Numbered from the stretch's first letter, positions 33,501-48,778 are shown. The stretch is 64,000 nt of DNA from Chaetoderma sp. LZ-2023a (GCA_034401795.1 CM067370.1:59197333-59261332); one strand, 5' to 3'. Numbers and translations are program-made. The notes: generated by a model from the sequence alone, not told the origin.

Positions 33501-36500
33501 ATCTCCACTCATAATTAACATGAAATGGTTAAGGCGCCAGTGCATACTGAGGAATAGTACACAATCTACACACCTAATTAACATGAAATGGTTAAGGGGC
33601 TAGTGCATATTGAGGAATAATACACAATCTCCACTCATAATTAACATGAAATGGTTAAGGCGCTAGTGCATATTGAGGAATAGTACACAATCTCCACACC
33701 TAATTAACATGAAATGGTTAAGGGGCTAGTGCATATTGAGGAATAATACACAATCTCCACTCATAATTAACATGAAATGGTTAAGGCACTAGTGCATACT
33801 GAGGAATAGTACACAATCTCCACTCATAATTAACATGAAATGGTTAAGGCGCTAGTGCATATTGAGGAATAATACACAATCTCCACTCATAATTAACATG
33901 AAATGGTTAAGGCGCCAGTGCATACTGAGGAATAGTACACAATCTCCACTCATAATTAACATGAAATGGTTAAGGCGCTAGTACATATTGAGGAATAGTA
34001 CACAATCTCCACTCATAATTAACATGAAATGGTTAAGGCGCTAGTGCATACTGAGGAATAGTACACAATCTCCACTCATAATTAACATGAAATGGTTAAG
34101 GCGCTAGTGCATATTGAGGAATAATACACAATCTCCACTCATAATTAACATGAAATGGTTAAGGCGGTAGTGCATACTGAGGAATAGTACACAATCTCCA
34201 CTCATAATTAACATGAAATGGTTAAGGCGCTAGTGCATATTGAGGAATAATACACAATCTCCACTCATAATTAACATGAAATGGTTAAGGCGCTAGTGCA
34301 TACTGAGGAATAGTACACAATCTCCACTCATAATTAACATGAAATGGTTAAGGCGCTAGTGCATATTGAGGAATAGTACACAATCTCCACTCATAATTAA
34401 CATGAAATGGTTAAGACACTAGTGCATATTGAGGAATAGTACACAATCTCCACTCATAATTAACATGAAATGGTTAAGGGGCTAGTGCATATTGAGGAAT
34501 AATACACAATCTCCACTCATAATTAACATGAAATGGTTAAGGCACTAGTGCATATTGAGGAATAGTACACAATCTCCACTCATAATTAACATGAAATGGT
34601 TAAGGCGCTAGTGCATACTGAGGAATAGTACACAATCTCCACTCATAATTAACATGAAATGGTTAAGGCGCTAGTGCATACTGAGGAATAGTACACAATC
34701 TCCACTCATAATTAACATGAAATGGTTAAGGCGCTAGTGCATACTGAGGAATAGTACACAATCTCCACTCATAATTAACATGAAATGGTTACAGCGCTAG
34801 TGCATACTGAGGAATAGTACACAATCTCCACTCATAATTAACATGAAATGGTTAAGGCGCTAGTGCATACTGAGGAATAGTACACAATCTCCACTCATAA
34901 TTAACATGAAATGGTTAAGGCGCTAGTGCATACTGAGGAATAGTACACAATCTCCACTCATAATTAACATGAAATGGTTACAGCGCTAGTGCATACTGAG
35001 GAATAGTACACAATCTCCACTCATAATTAACATGAAATGGTTAAGGCGCTAGTGCATACTGAGGAATAGTACACAATCTCCACTCATAATTAACATGAAA
35101 TGGTTAAGGCGCTAGTGCATACTGAGGAATAGTACACAATCTCCACTCATAATTAACATGAAATGGTTAAGGCGCTAGTGCATACTGAGGAATAGTACAC
35201 AATCTCCACTCATAATTAACATGAAATGGTTAAGGCGCTAGTGCATACTGAGGAATAGTACACAATCTCCACTCATAATTAACATGAAATGGTTACAGCG
35301 CTAGTGCATACTGAGGAATAGTACACAATCTCCACTCATAATTAACATGAAATGGTTAAGGCGCTAGTGCATACTGAGGAATAGTACACAATCTCCACTC
35401 ATAATTAACATGAAATGGTTAAGGCGCTAGTGCATACTGAGGAATAGTACACAATCTCCACTCATAATTAACATGAAATGGTTAAGGCGCTAGTGAATAT
35501 TGAGGAATAGTACACAATCTCCACTCATAATTAACATGAAATGGTTAAGGCGCTAGTGAATATTGAGGAATAGTACACAATCTCCACTCATAATTAACAT
35601 GAAATGGTTAAGGCGCTAGTGAATATTGAGGAATAGTACACAATCTCCACTCATAATTAACATGAAATGGTTAAGGCGCTAGTGAATATTGAGGAATAGT
35701 ACACAATCTCCACTCATAATTAACATGAAATGGTTAAGGCGCTAGTGAATATTGAGGAATAGTACACAATCTCCACTCATAATTAACATGAAATGGTTAA
35801 GGCGCTAGTGAATATTGAGGAATAGTACACAATCTCCACTCATAATTAACATGAAATGGTTAAGGCGCTAGTGCATATTGAGGAATAGTACACAATCTCC
35901 ACTCATAATTAACATGAAATGGTTAAGGCGCCAGTGCATACTGAGGAATAGTACACAATCTCCACTCATAATTAACATGAAATGGTTACGGCGCTAGTGC
36001 ATATTGAGGAATAGTACACAATCTCCACTCATAATTAACATGAAATGGTTAAGGCACTAGTGCATACTGAGGAATAGTACACAATCTCCACTCATAATTA
36101 ACATGAAATGGTTAAGGCGGTAGTGCATATTGAGGAATAGTACACAATCTCCACTCATAATTAACATGAAATGGTTAAGGCGCTAGTGCATACTGAGGAA
36201 TAGTACACAATCTCCACTCATAATTAACATGAAATGGTTAAGGCGCCAGTGCATACTGAGGAATAGTACACAATCTCCACTCATAATTAACATGAAATGG
36301 TTAAGGGGCTAGTGCATATTGAGGAATAATACACAATCTCCACTCATAATTAACATGAAATGGTTAAGGCGCCAGTGCATACTGAGGAATAGTACACAAT
36401 CTACACACCTAATTAACATGAAATGGTTAAGGGGCTAGTGCATATTGAGGAATAATACACAATCTCCACTCATAATTAACATGAAATGGTTAAGGCGCTA

Positions 36501-39500
36501 GTGCATATTGAGGAATAGTACACAATCTCCACACCTAATTAACATGAAATGGTTAAGGGGCTAGTGCATATTGAGGAATAATACACAATCTCCACTCATA
36601 ATTAACATGAAATGGTTAAGGCACTAGTGCATACTGAGGAATAGTACACAATCTCCACTCATAATTAACATGAAATGGTTAAGGCGCTAGTGCATATTGA
36701 GGAATAATACACAATCTCCACTCATAATTAACATGAAATGGTTAAGGCGCCAGTGCATACTGAGGAATAGTACACAATCTCCACTCATAATTAACATGAA
36801 ATGGTTAAGGCGCTAGTGCATATTGAGGAATAGTACACAATCTCCACTCATAATTAACATGAAATGGTTAAGGCGCTAGTGCATATTGAGGAATAATACA
36901 CAATCTCCACTCATAATTAACATGAAATGGTTAAGGCGGTAGTGCATACTGAGGAATAGTACACAATCTCCACTCATAATTAACATGAAATGGTTAAGGC
37001 GCTAGTGCATATTGAGGAATAATACACAATCTCCACTCATAATTAACATGAAATGGTTAAGGCGCTAGTGCATACTGAGGAATAGTACACAATCTCCACT
37101 CATAATTAACATGAAATGGTTAAGGCGCTAGTGCATATTGAGGAATAGTACACAATCTCCACTCATAATTAACATGAAATGGTTAAGACACTAGTGCATA
37201 TTGAGGAATAGTACACAATCTCCACTCATAATTAACATGAAATGGTTAAGGGGCTAGTGCATATTGAGGAATAATACACAATCTCCACTCATAATTAACA
37301 TGAAATGGTTAAGGCACTAGTGCATATTGAGGAATAGTACACAATCTCCACTCATAATTAACATGAAATGGTTAAGGCGCTAGTGCATACTGAGGAATAG
37401 TACACAATCTCCACTCATAATTAACATGAAATGGTTAAGGCGCTAGTGCATACTGAGGAATAGTACACAATCTCCACTCATAATTAACATGAAATGGTTA
37501 AGGCGCTAGTGCATACTGAGGAATAGTACACAATCTCCACTCATAATTAACATGAAATGGTTACAGCGCTAGTGCATACTGAGGAATAGTACACAATCTC
37601 CACTCATAATTAACATGAAATGGTTAAGGCGCTAGTGCATACTGAGGAATAGTACACAATCTCCACTCATAATTAACATGAAATCGTTAAGGCGCTAGTG
37701 CATACTGAGGAATAGTACACAATCTCCACTCATAATTAACATGAAATGGTTAAGGCGCTAGTGCATACTGAGGAATAGTACACAATCTCCACTCATAATT
37801 AACATGAAATGGTTAAGGCGCCAGTGCATACTGAGGAATAGTACACAATCTCCACTCATAATTAACATGAAATGGTTAAGGCCCTAGTGCATACTGAGGA
37901 ATAGTACACAATCTCCACTCATAATTAACATGAAATGGTTAAGGCGCTAGTGCATACTGAGGAATAGTACACAATCTCCACTCATAATTAACATGAAATG
38001 GTTAAGGCGCTAGTGCATACTGAGGAATAGTACACAATCTCCACTCATAATTAACATGAAATGGTTACAGCGCTAGTGCATACTGAGGAATAGTACACAA
38101 TCTCCACTCATAATTAACATGAAATGGTTAAGGCGCTAGTGCATACTGAGGAATAGTACACAATCTCCACTCATAATTAACATGAAATGGTTAAGGCGCT
38201 AGTGCATACTGAGGAATAGTACACAATCTCCACTCATAATTAACATGAAATGGTTAAGGCGCTAGTGCATACTGAGGAATAGTACACAATCTCCACTCAT
38301 AATTAACATGAAATGGTTAAGGCGCCAGTGCATACTGAGGAATAGTACACAATCTCCACTCATAATTAACATGAAATGGTTAAGGCGCTAGTGCATATTG
38401 AGGAATAGTACACAATCTCCACTCATAATTAACATGAAATGGTTACAGCGCTAGTGCATACTGAGGAATAGTACACAATCTCCACTCATAATTAACATGA
38501 AATGGTTACAGCGCTAGTGCATACTGAGGAATAGTACACAATCTCCACTCATAATTAACATGAAATGGTTACAGCGCTAGTGCATACTGAGGAATAGTAC
38601 ACAATCTCCACTCATAATTAACATGAAATGGTTAAGGCGCTAGTGCATATTGAGGAATAGTACACAATCTCCACTCATAATTAACATGAAATGGTTACAG
38701 CGCTAGTGCATACTGAGGAATAGTACACAATCTCCACTCATAATTAACATGAAATGGTTAAGGCGCCAGTGCATATTGAGGAATAGTACACAATATCCAC
38801 TCATAATTAACATGAAATGGTTAAGGCGCTAGTGCATACTGAGGAATAGTACACAATCTCCACTCATAATTAACATGAAATGATTAAGGCACTAGTGCAT
38901 ACTGAGGAATAGTACACAATCTCCACTCATAATTAACATGAAATGATTAAGGCGCCAGTGCATACTGAGGAATAGTACACAATCTCCACTCATAATTAAC
39001 ATGAAATGGTTAAGGCGCTAGTGCATACTGAGGAATAGTACACAATCTCCACTCATAATTAACATGAAATGGTTAAGGCGCTAGTGAATATTGAGGAATA
39101 GTACACAATCTCCACTCATAATTAACATGAAATGGTTAAGGCGCTAGTGAATATTGAGGAATAGTACACAATCTCCACTCATAATTAACATGAAATGGTT
39201 AAGGCGCTAGTGAATATTGAGGAATAGTACACAATCTCCACTCATAATTAACATGAAATGGTTAAGGCGCTAGTGAATATTGAGGAATAGTACACAATCT
39301 CCACTCATAATTAACATGAAATGGTTAAGGCGCTAGTGAATATTGAGGAATAGTACACAATCTCCACTCATAATTAACATGAAATGGTTACAGCGCTAGT
39401 GCATACTGAGGAATAGTACACAATCTCCACTCATAATTAACATGAAATGGTTAAGGCGCTAGTGAATATTGAGGAATAGTACACAATCTCCACTCATAAT

Positions 39501-42500
39501 TAACATGAAATGGTTAAGGCGCCAGTGCATATTGAGGAATAGTACACAATCTCCACTCATAATTAACATGAAATGGTTAAGGCGCTAGTGCATACTGAGG
39601 AATAGTACACAATCTCCACTCATAATTAACATGAAATGATTAAGGCACTAGTGCATACTGAGGAATAGTACACAATCTCCACTCATAATTAACATGAAAT
39701 GATTAAGGCGCCAGTGCATACTGAGGAATAGTACACAATCTCCACTCATAATTAACATGAAATGGTTAAGGCGCTAGTGCATATTGAGGAATAGTACACA
39801 ATCTCCACTCATAATTAACATGAAATGGTTAAGGCGCTAGTGAATATTGAGGAATAGTACACAATCTCCACTCATAATTAACATGAAATGGTTAAGGCGC
39901 TAGTGAATATTGAGGAATAGTACACAATCTCCACTCATAATTAACATGAAATGGTTAAGGCGCTAGTGAATATTGAGGAATAGTACACAATCTCCACTCA
40001 TAATTAACATGAAATGGTTAAGGCGCTAGTGAATATTGAGGAATAGTACACAATCTCCACTCATAATTAACATGAAATGGTTAAGGCGCTAGTGAATATT
40101 GAGGAATAGTACACAATCTCCACTCATAATTAACATGAAATGGTTAAGGCGCTAGTGAATATTGAGGAATAGTACACAATCTCCACTCATAATTAACATG
40201 AAATGGTTAAGGCGCTAGTGCATATTGAGGAATAGTACACAATCTCCACTCATAATTAACATGAAATGGTTAAGGCGCCAGTGCATACTGAGGAATAGTA
40301 CACAATCTCCACTCATAATTAACATGAAATGGTTAAGGCGCTAGTGCATATTGAGGAATAGTACACAATCTCCACTCATAATTAACATGAAATGGTTAAG
40401 GCACTAGTGCATACTGAGGAATAGTACACAATCTCCACTCATAATTAACATGAAATGGTTAAGGCGGTAGTGCATATTGAGGAATAGTACACAATCTCCA
40501 CTCATAATTAACATGAAATGGTTAAGGGGCTAGTGCATATTAGGAATAGTACACATCTCCACACATAATTAACATGAAATGGTTAAGGCACTAGTGCATA
40601 TTGAGGAATAGTAGACAATCTACACACCTAATTAACATGAAATGGTTATGGAGCTAGTGCATATTGAGGAATAGTAGACAATCTACACACCTAATTAACA
40701 TGAAATGGTTATGGAGCTAGTGCATATTAGGAATAGTACACATCTCCACACATAATTAACATGAAATGGTTAAGGCACTAGTGCATATTGAGGAATAGTA
40801 GACAATCTACACACCTAATTAACATGAAATGGTTATGGAGCTAGTGCATATTGAGGAATAGTAGACAATCTACACACCTAATTAACATGAAATGGTTATG
40901 GAGCTAGTGCATATTGAGGAATAGTAGACAATCTACACACCTAATTAACATGAAATGGTTACGGCGCTAGTGCATATTGAGGAATAATACACAATCTCCA
41001 CTCATAATTAACATGAAATGGTTACAGCGCTAGTGCATACTGAGGAATAGTACACAATCTCCACTCATAATTAACATGAAATGGTTAAGGCGCTAGTGCA
41101 TATTGAGGAATAGTACACAATCTCCACTCATAATTAACATGAAATGGTTACAGCGCTAGTGCATACTGAGGAATAGTACACAATCTCCACTCATAATTAA
41201 CATGAAATGGTTAAGGCGCCAGTGCATATTGAGGAATAGTACACAATCTCCACTCATAATTAACATGAAATGGTTAAGGCGCTAGTGCATACTGAGGAAT
41301 AGTACACAATCTCCACTCATAATTAACATGAAATGATTAAGGCACTAGTGCATACTGAGGAATAGTACACAATCTCCACTCATAATTAACATGAAATGAT
41401 TAAGGCGCCAGTGCATACTGAGGAATAGTACACAATCTCCACTCATAATTAACATGAAATGGTTAAGGCGCTAGTGCATACTGAGGAATAGTACACAATC
41501 TCCACTCATAATTAACATGAAATGGTTAAGGCGCTAGTGAATATTGAGGAATAGTACACAATCTCCACTCATAATTAACATGAAATGGTTAAGGCGCTAG
41601 TGAATATTGAGGAATAGTACACAATCTCCACTCATAATTAACATGAAATGGTTAAGGCGCTAGTGAATATTGAGGAATAGTACACAATCTCCACTCATAA
41701 TTAACATGAAATGGTTAAGGCGCTAGTGAATATTGAGGAATAGTACACAATCTCCACTCATAATTAACATGAAATGGTTAAGGCGCTAGTGAATATTGAG
41801 GAATAGTACACAATCTCCACTCATAATTAACATGAAATGGTTACAGCGCTAGTGCATACTGAGGAATAGTACACAATCTCCACTCATAATTAACATGAAA
41901 TGGTTAAGGCGCCAGTGCATACTGAGGAATAGTACACAATCTCCACTCATAATTAACATGAAATGGTTAAGGCGCTAGTGCATATTGAGGAATAGTACAC
42001 AATCTCCACTCATAATTAACATGAAATGGTTAAGGCACTAGTGCATACTGAGGAATAGTACACAATCTCCACTCATAATTAACATGAAATGGTTAAGGCG
42101 GTAGTGCATATTGAGGAATAGTACACAATCTCCACTCATAATTAACATGAAATGGTTAAGGCGCTAGTGGATACTGAGGAATAGTACACAATCTCCACTC
42201 ATAATTAACATGAAATGGTTAAGGCGCCAGTGCATACTGAGGAATAGTACACAATCTCCACTCATAATTAACATGAAATGGTTAAGGGGCTAGTGCATAT
42301 TGAGGAATAATACACAATCTCCACTCATAATTAACATGAAATGGTTAAGGCGCCAGTGCATACTGAGGAATAGTACACAATCTACACACCTAATTAACAT
42401 GAAATGGTTAAGGGGCTAGTGCATATTGAGGAATAATACACAATCTCCACTCATAATTAACATGAAATGGTTAAGGCGCTAGTGCATATTGAGGAATAGT

Positions 42501-45500
42501 ACACAATCTCCACACCTAATTAACATGAAATGGTTAAGGGGCTAGTGCATATTGAGGAATAATACACAATCTCCACTCATAATTAACATGAAATGGTTAA
42601 GGCACTAGTGCATACTGAGGAATAGTACACAATCTCCACTCATAATTAACATGAAATGGTTAAGGCGCTAGTGCATATTGAGGAATAATACACAATCTCC
42701 ACTCATAATTAACATGAAATGGTTAAGGCGCCAGTGCATACTGAGGAATAGTACACAATCTCCACTCATAATTAACATGAAATGGTTAAGGCGCTAGTGC
42801 ATATTGAGGAATAGTACACAATCTCCACTCATAATTAACATGAAATGGTTAAGGCGCTAGTGCATACTGAGGAATAGTACACAATCTCCACTCATAATTA
42901 ACATGAAATGGTTAAGGCGCTAGTGCATATTGAGGAATAATACACAATCTCCACTCATAATTAACATGAAATGGTTAAGGCGGTAGTGCATACTGAGGAA
43001 TAGTACACAATCTCCACTCATAATTAACATGAAATGGTTAAGGCGCTAGTGCATATTGAGGAATAATACACAATCTCCACTCATAATTAACATGAAATGG
43101 TTAAGGCGCTAGTGCATACTGAGGAATAGTACACAATCTCCACTCATAATTAACATGAAATGGTTAAGGCGCTAGTGCATATTGAGGAATAGTACACAAT
43201 CTCCACTCATAATTAACATGAAATGGTTAAGACACTAGTGCATATTGAGGAATAGTACACAATCTCCACTCATAATTAACATGAAATGGTTAAGGGGCTA
43301 GTGCATATTGAGGAATAATACACAATCTCCACTCATAATTAACATGAAATGGTTAAGGCACTAGTGCATATTGAGGAATAGTACACAATCTCCACTCATA
43401 ATTAACATGAAATGGTTAAGGCGCTAGTGCATACTGAGGAATAGTACACAATCTCCACTCATAATTAACATGAAATGGTTAAGGCGCTAGTGCATACTGA
43501 GGAATAGTACACAATCTCCACTCATAATTAACATGAAATGGTTAAGGCGCTAGTGCATACTGAGGAATAGTACACAATCTCCACTCATAATTAACATGAA
43601 ATGGTTACAGCGCTAGTGCATACTGAGGAATAGTACACAATCTCCACTCATAATTAACATGAAATGGTTAAGGCGCTAGTGCATACTGAGGAATAGTACA
43701 CAATCTCCACTCATAATTAACATGAAATCGTTAAGGCGCTAGTGCATACTGAGGAATAGTACACAATCTCCACTCATAATTAACATGAAATGGTTAAGGC
43801 GCTAGTGCATACTGAGGAATAGTACACAATCTCCACTCATAATTAACATGAAATGGTTAAGGCGCCAGTGCATACTGAGGAATAGTACACAATCTCCACT
43901 CATAATTAACATGAAATGGTTAAGGCCCTAGTGCATACTGAGGAATAGTACACAATCTCCACTCATAATTAACATGAAATGGTTAAGGCGCTAGTGCATA
44001 CTGAGGAATAGTACACAATCTCCACTCATAATTAACATGAAATGGTTAAGGCGCTAGTGCATACTGAGGAATAGTACACAATCTCCACTCATAATTAACA
44101 TGAAATGGTTACAGCGCTAGTGCATACTGAGGAATAGTACACAATCTCCACTCATAATTAACATGAAATGGTTAAGGCGCTAGTGCATACTGAGGAATAG
44201 TACACAATCTCCACTCATAATTAACATGAAATGGTTAAGGCGCTAGTGCATACTGAGGAATAGTACACAATCTCCACTCATAATTAACATGAAATGGTTA
44301 AGGCGCTAGTGCATACTGAGGAATAGTACACAATCTCCACTCATAATTAACATGAAATGGTTAAGGCGCCAGTGCATACTGAGGAATAGTACACAATCTC
44401 CACTCATAATTAACATGAAATGGTTAAGGCGCTAGTGCATATTGAGGAATAGTACACAATCTCCACTCATAATTAACATGAAATGGTTACAGCGCTAGTG
44501 CATACTGAGGAATAGTACACAATCTCCACTCATAATTAACATGAAATGGTTACAGCGCTAGTGCATACTGAGGAATAGTACACAATCTCCACTCATAATT
44601 AACATGAAATGGTTACAGCGCTAGTGCATACTGAGGAATAGTACACAATCTCCACTCATAATTAACATGAAATGGTTAAGGCGCTAGTGCATATTGAGGA
44701 ATAGTACACAATCTCCACTCATAATTAACATGAAATGGTTACAGCGCTAGTGCATACTGAGGAATAGTACACAATCTCCACTCATAATTAACATGAAATG
44801 GTTAAGGCGCCAGTGCATATTGAGGAATAGTACACAATCTCCACTCATAATTAACATGAAATGGTTAAGGCGCTAGTGCATACTGAGGAATAGTACACAA
44901 TCTCCACTCATAATTAACATGAAATGATTAAGGCACTAGTGCATACTGAGGAATAGTACACAATCTCCACTCATAATTAACATGAAATGATTAAGGCGCC
45001 AGTGCATACTGAGGAATAGTACACAATCTCCACTCATAATTAACATGAAATGGTTAAGGCGCTAGTGCATACTGAGGAATAGTACACAATCTCCACTCAT
45101 AATTAACATGAAATGGTTAAGGCGCTAGTGAATATTGAGGAATAGTACACAATCTCCACTCATAATTAACATGAAATGGTTAAGGCGCTAGTGAATATTG
45201 AGGAATAGTACACAATCTCCACTCATAATTAACATGAAATGGTTAAGGCGCTAGTGAATATTGAGGAATAGTACACAATCTCCACTCATAATTAACATGA
45301 AATGGTTAAGGCGCTAGTGAATATTGAGGAATAGTACACAATCTCCACTCATAATTAACATGAAATGGTTAAGGCGCTAGTGAATATTGAGGAATAGTAC
45401 ACAATCTCCACTCATAATTAACATGAAATGGTTACAGCGCTAGTGCATACTGAGGAATAGTACACAATCTCCACTCATAATTAACATGAAATGGTTAAGG

Positions 45501-47244
45501 CGCTAGTGAATATTGAGGAATAGTACACAATCTCCACTCATAATTAACATGAAATGGTTACAGCGCTAGTGCATACTGAGGAATAGTACACAATCTCCAC
45601 TCATAATTAACATGAAATGGTTAAGGCGCCAGTGCATATTGAGGAATAGTACACAATCTCCACTCATAATTAACATGAAATGGTTAAGGCGCTAGTGCAT
45701 ACTGAGGAATAGTACACAATCTCCACTCATAATTAACATGAAATGATTAAGGCACTAGTGCATACTGAGGAATAGTACACAATCTCCACTCATAATTAAC
45801 ATGAAATGATTAAGGCGCCAGTGCATACTGAGGAATAGTACACAATCTCCACTCATAATTAACATGAAATGGTTAAGGCGCTAGTGCATATTGAGGAATA
45901 GTACACAATCTCCACTCATAATTAACATGAAATGGTTAAGGCGCTAGTGAATATTGAGGAATAGTACACAATCTCCACTCATAATTAACATGAAATGGTT
46001 AAGGCGCTAGTGAATATTGAGGAATAGTACACAATCTCCACTCATAATTAACATGAAATGGTTAAGGCGCTAGTGAATATTGAGGAATAGTACACAATCT
46101 CCACTCATAATTAACATGAAATGGTTAAGGCGCTAGTGAATATTGAGGAATAGTACACAATCTCCACTCATAATTAACATGAAATGGTTAAGGCGCTAGT
46201 GAATATTGAGGAATAGTACACAATCTCCACTCATAATTAACATGAAATGGTTAAGGCGCTAGTGAATATTGAGGAATAGTACACAATCTCCACTCATAAT
46301 TAACATGAAATGGTTAAGGCGCTAGTGCATATTGAGGAATAGTACACAATCTCCACTCATAATTAACATGAAATGGTTAAGGCGCCAGTGCATACTGAGG
46401 AATAGTACACAATCTCCACTCATAATTAACATGAAATGGTTAAGGCGCTAGTGCATATTGAGGAATAGTACACAATCTCCACTCATAATTAACATGAAAT
46501 GGTTAAGGCACTAGTGCATACTGAGGAATAGTACACAATCTCCACTCATAATTAACATGAAATGGTTAAGGCGGTAGTGCATATTGAGGAATAGTACACA
46601 ATCTCCACTCATAATTAACATGAAATGGTTAAGGGGCTAGTGCATATTAGGAATAGTACACATCTCCACACATAATTAACATGAAATGGTTAAGGCACTA
46701 GTGCATATTGAGGAATAGTAGACAATCTACACACCTAATTAACATGAAATGGTTATGGAGCTAGTGCATATTGAGGAATAGTAGACAATCTACACACCTA
46801 ATTAACATGAAATGGTTATGGAGCTAGTGCATATTAGGAATAGTACACATCTCCACACATAATTAACATGAAATGGTTAAGGCACTAGTGCATATTGAGG
46901 AATAGTAGACAATCTACACACCTAATTAACATGAAATGGTTATGGAGCTAGTGCATATTGAGGAATAGTAGACAATCTACACACCTAATTAACATGAAAT
47001 GGTTATGGAGCTAGTGCATATTGAGGAATAGTAGACAATCTACACACCTAATTAACATGAAATGGTTACGGCGCTAGTGCATATTGAGGAATAATACACA
47101 ATCCCCACACCTAATTAACATGAAATGGTTAAGGGGCTAGTGCATATTGAGGAATAGTAGACAATCTACACACATAATTAACATGAAATGGTTAAGGAGC
47201 TAGTGCATATTGAGGAATAGTAGACAATCTACACACCTAATTAA
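18537..47244. repeat. 63-bp satellite array, about 456 units, with higher-order structure
   Basis: Head-to-tail copies of a 63-bp unit: 'gtgcatactgaggaatag', 'tacacaatctccactc', 'ataattaacatgaaatgg', 'ttaaggcgcta'. GC is about 38%. All six frames of the consensus contain stops, so it is non-coding. Variants (gtgaatatt, gcgccag, ttacagcg, gattaaggcac, ggggctag, gcggtag, and tagacaatctacacacc with atggagctag) recur in the same order in large blocks. The marker 'aaatcgttaagg' occurs only at 18600, 25211, 28865, 37681 and 43725. Allowing for eight 61-bp units, these lie 105, 58, 140 and 96 whole units apart. The left edge is hidden by the gap. The right edge is sharp at 47244, 45 bp before a piwi exon. 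The array lies within the piwi intron. Confidence 0.98.
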
Positions 47245-47289
47245 TTCCATCTGTTACCGTTGATACATTTACAACTGTTTGCTACTTAC

Positions 47290-47401
47290 AGTGAGATAGT
47301 ACTCATTGTACGATATCGGTTCACCATTCCTCCGATTAAATGTATGGCTGGGATTTTTCTCCCACTCAATGTCATCAATCCTGTAGGTCTTGTTATTATA
47401 C
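47290..47401 (-). CDS. piwi: piwi exon, end of PAZ domain
   Basis: A 112-bp exon encoding [20 protein letters not shown], then [21 protein letters not shown]1-type proteins read RYNNRTYRIDDI...NPKSTF...ISFxEYY at this point (recalled). The acceptor is TTTGTTACAG and the donor is CACT|GTAAGT. Its first base G completes AG from the exon at 55787 to give Arg, so LTR-YNNK is continuous. The last codon is complete (phase 0). The exon begins to lose its intron context only 45 bp from the satellite, so repeat growth stopped just short of the splice donor. Confidence 0.93.
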
Positions 47402-47984
47402 CTGTAACAAAGATCCATACAAAACCAAAATGTCTACATCTACAAACAAAAACGGTCAAACCCGCCTATAGCAGTTCTATAGTCTATGGGCCATTAAAAT
47501 GCAATTACTAATCACAGATAGCTTTTGTGCAGGTTAAATGAGGAATGGTGGTGGTTAAACAGGATTCCTTAAGGAGGTTGTCTTACAAACATCTGTCTTA
47601 CAGGGTTCATACAGCTGGCAGGTTTTCTTATTCAAGGACTTTTCCAGGATTTTCAAGATTAAAAAAGTTGATTTCTCAAGGGCTCAGAACCAGCATCCCA
47701 GACAAAGTGAGAATATGACACGTGTGCAAAATTTCATACAGCTTACCGTTAGAACCTTTCAAATTATGAAACTATCTGAGTATCAGCTGAAATGCATTAA
47801 GTTAGAAGACAGTAATACAGTTCAAATTTGATGATGGCGAACCATATACATCAAGTTACTATTCCTGCTGATATTGCCGATAAGAAAATAAACATTGTGA
47901 CTAATATTATTGACCGATTTGCCTTTATTATTAAGTATAGATTCCATGAAAGCAGCGGAAACAATTGATTTTGTAAGACTTAAT
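47402..47984. other. No recognisable feature
   Basis: Intronic sequence between a piwi exon and the LTR fossil. A fragment near 47600-47660 ('cagggttcatacagctggca') looks like a generic repeat motif. The start of the fossil may lie in the latter part, but nothing can be assigned. Confidence 0.35.
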
Positions 47985-48389
47985 ATGCTTGGAAGAAATT
48001 CCTTTAAAATACAAACTAAGTGGGCGTTATTGTATTTCATTATCGAGTGTCAATGCCATTATAAGCACCATCATGGATAAAATAATTGATGTTACCCGTT
48101 TCCTAGACATTGCTGTAGCCTGGGTTCTAAGTGCTAAAAATACTCTTCATAATGTTTATGGCTATAGCCCTAACAAATGTCTTCGGGGAAAAAATCCAAA
48201 TCTACCTTCAGTCTTAATAGATAAACTTCCTGCTTTGCAAGGTAGCGCAAATAGTCGAGTAATTGGTTCAATCTAAACTCAATGCATGCCGCTAGAAAAC
48301 CCTTTATTGCAAATGAATCATCCCAAAAAAAATAAGAGCTTTGAGCCATAAAGTTAGGTCCTTAATTACCCATTCACCAGCCGCCATTA

Positions 48390-48640
48390 GTAGCACACCG
48401 GCTACACACAATCATTCTTTCACCGGCTACACATAGCACAGCAAACTCTTTGCCGGCTACACTATAAAGCAAACCGGCTACACAATCAGTTTCTATCTTT
48501 TCCTGGCTACACTAGTCTTTGCCACCGGCTACAGATACACCTCATCCCAGCTACAACTTTAGCATCCCGGCTACACAAAAGCTGTATTCCGGCTACAAAT
48601 TGTCTATTCCGGTAGCCGCATTGGAAAAGTATAAAAGGAA
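48390..48640 (+). promoter_or_regulatory. CCGGCTACA motif array followed by a TATA box
   Basis: About ten copies of CCGGCTACA or close variants (CTGGCTACA, CCAGCTACA, CCGGTAGCC) start near 48397, 48423, 48453, 48475, 48503, 48525, 48547, 48567, 48589 and 48609. Spacing is 20-30 bp, tightening to 20-22 bp at the end. GTATAAAAGG follows at 48629, and a pyrimidine/A-rich stretch with CATCCAGACTC lies about 30 bp beyond. The arrangement looks like an activator-site array on a TATA promoter driving the ORF at 48779. It could belong to a host gene or to another mobile element. Promoter function is inference. Confidence 0.5.
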
Positions 48641-48778
48641 GGCCTAAACTGTGTTTTGGCATCCAGACTCAAACTTACACACACATGTTCGCGTCAGGAA
48701 CAATAAGCGCTACCAAGTTTTTGAAGAATTATATCATTTTATAGAAGTTTAGCGTGATTCTTTCCAAGAATCAACAGT

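Noticed and set aside
18537-47244. Possible CRISPR-like or coding tandem array
   Set aside because: Units are contiguous with no spacers, and the consensus has stops in all six frames. It is a eukaryotic satellite.
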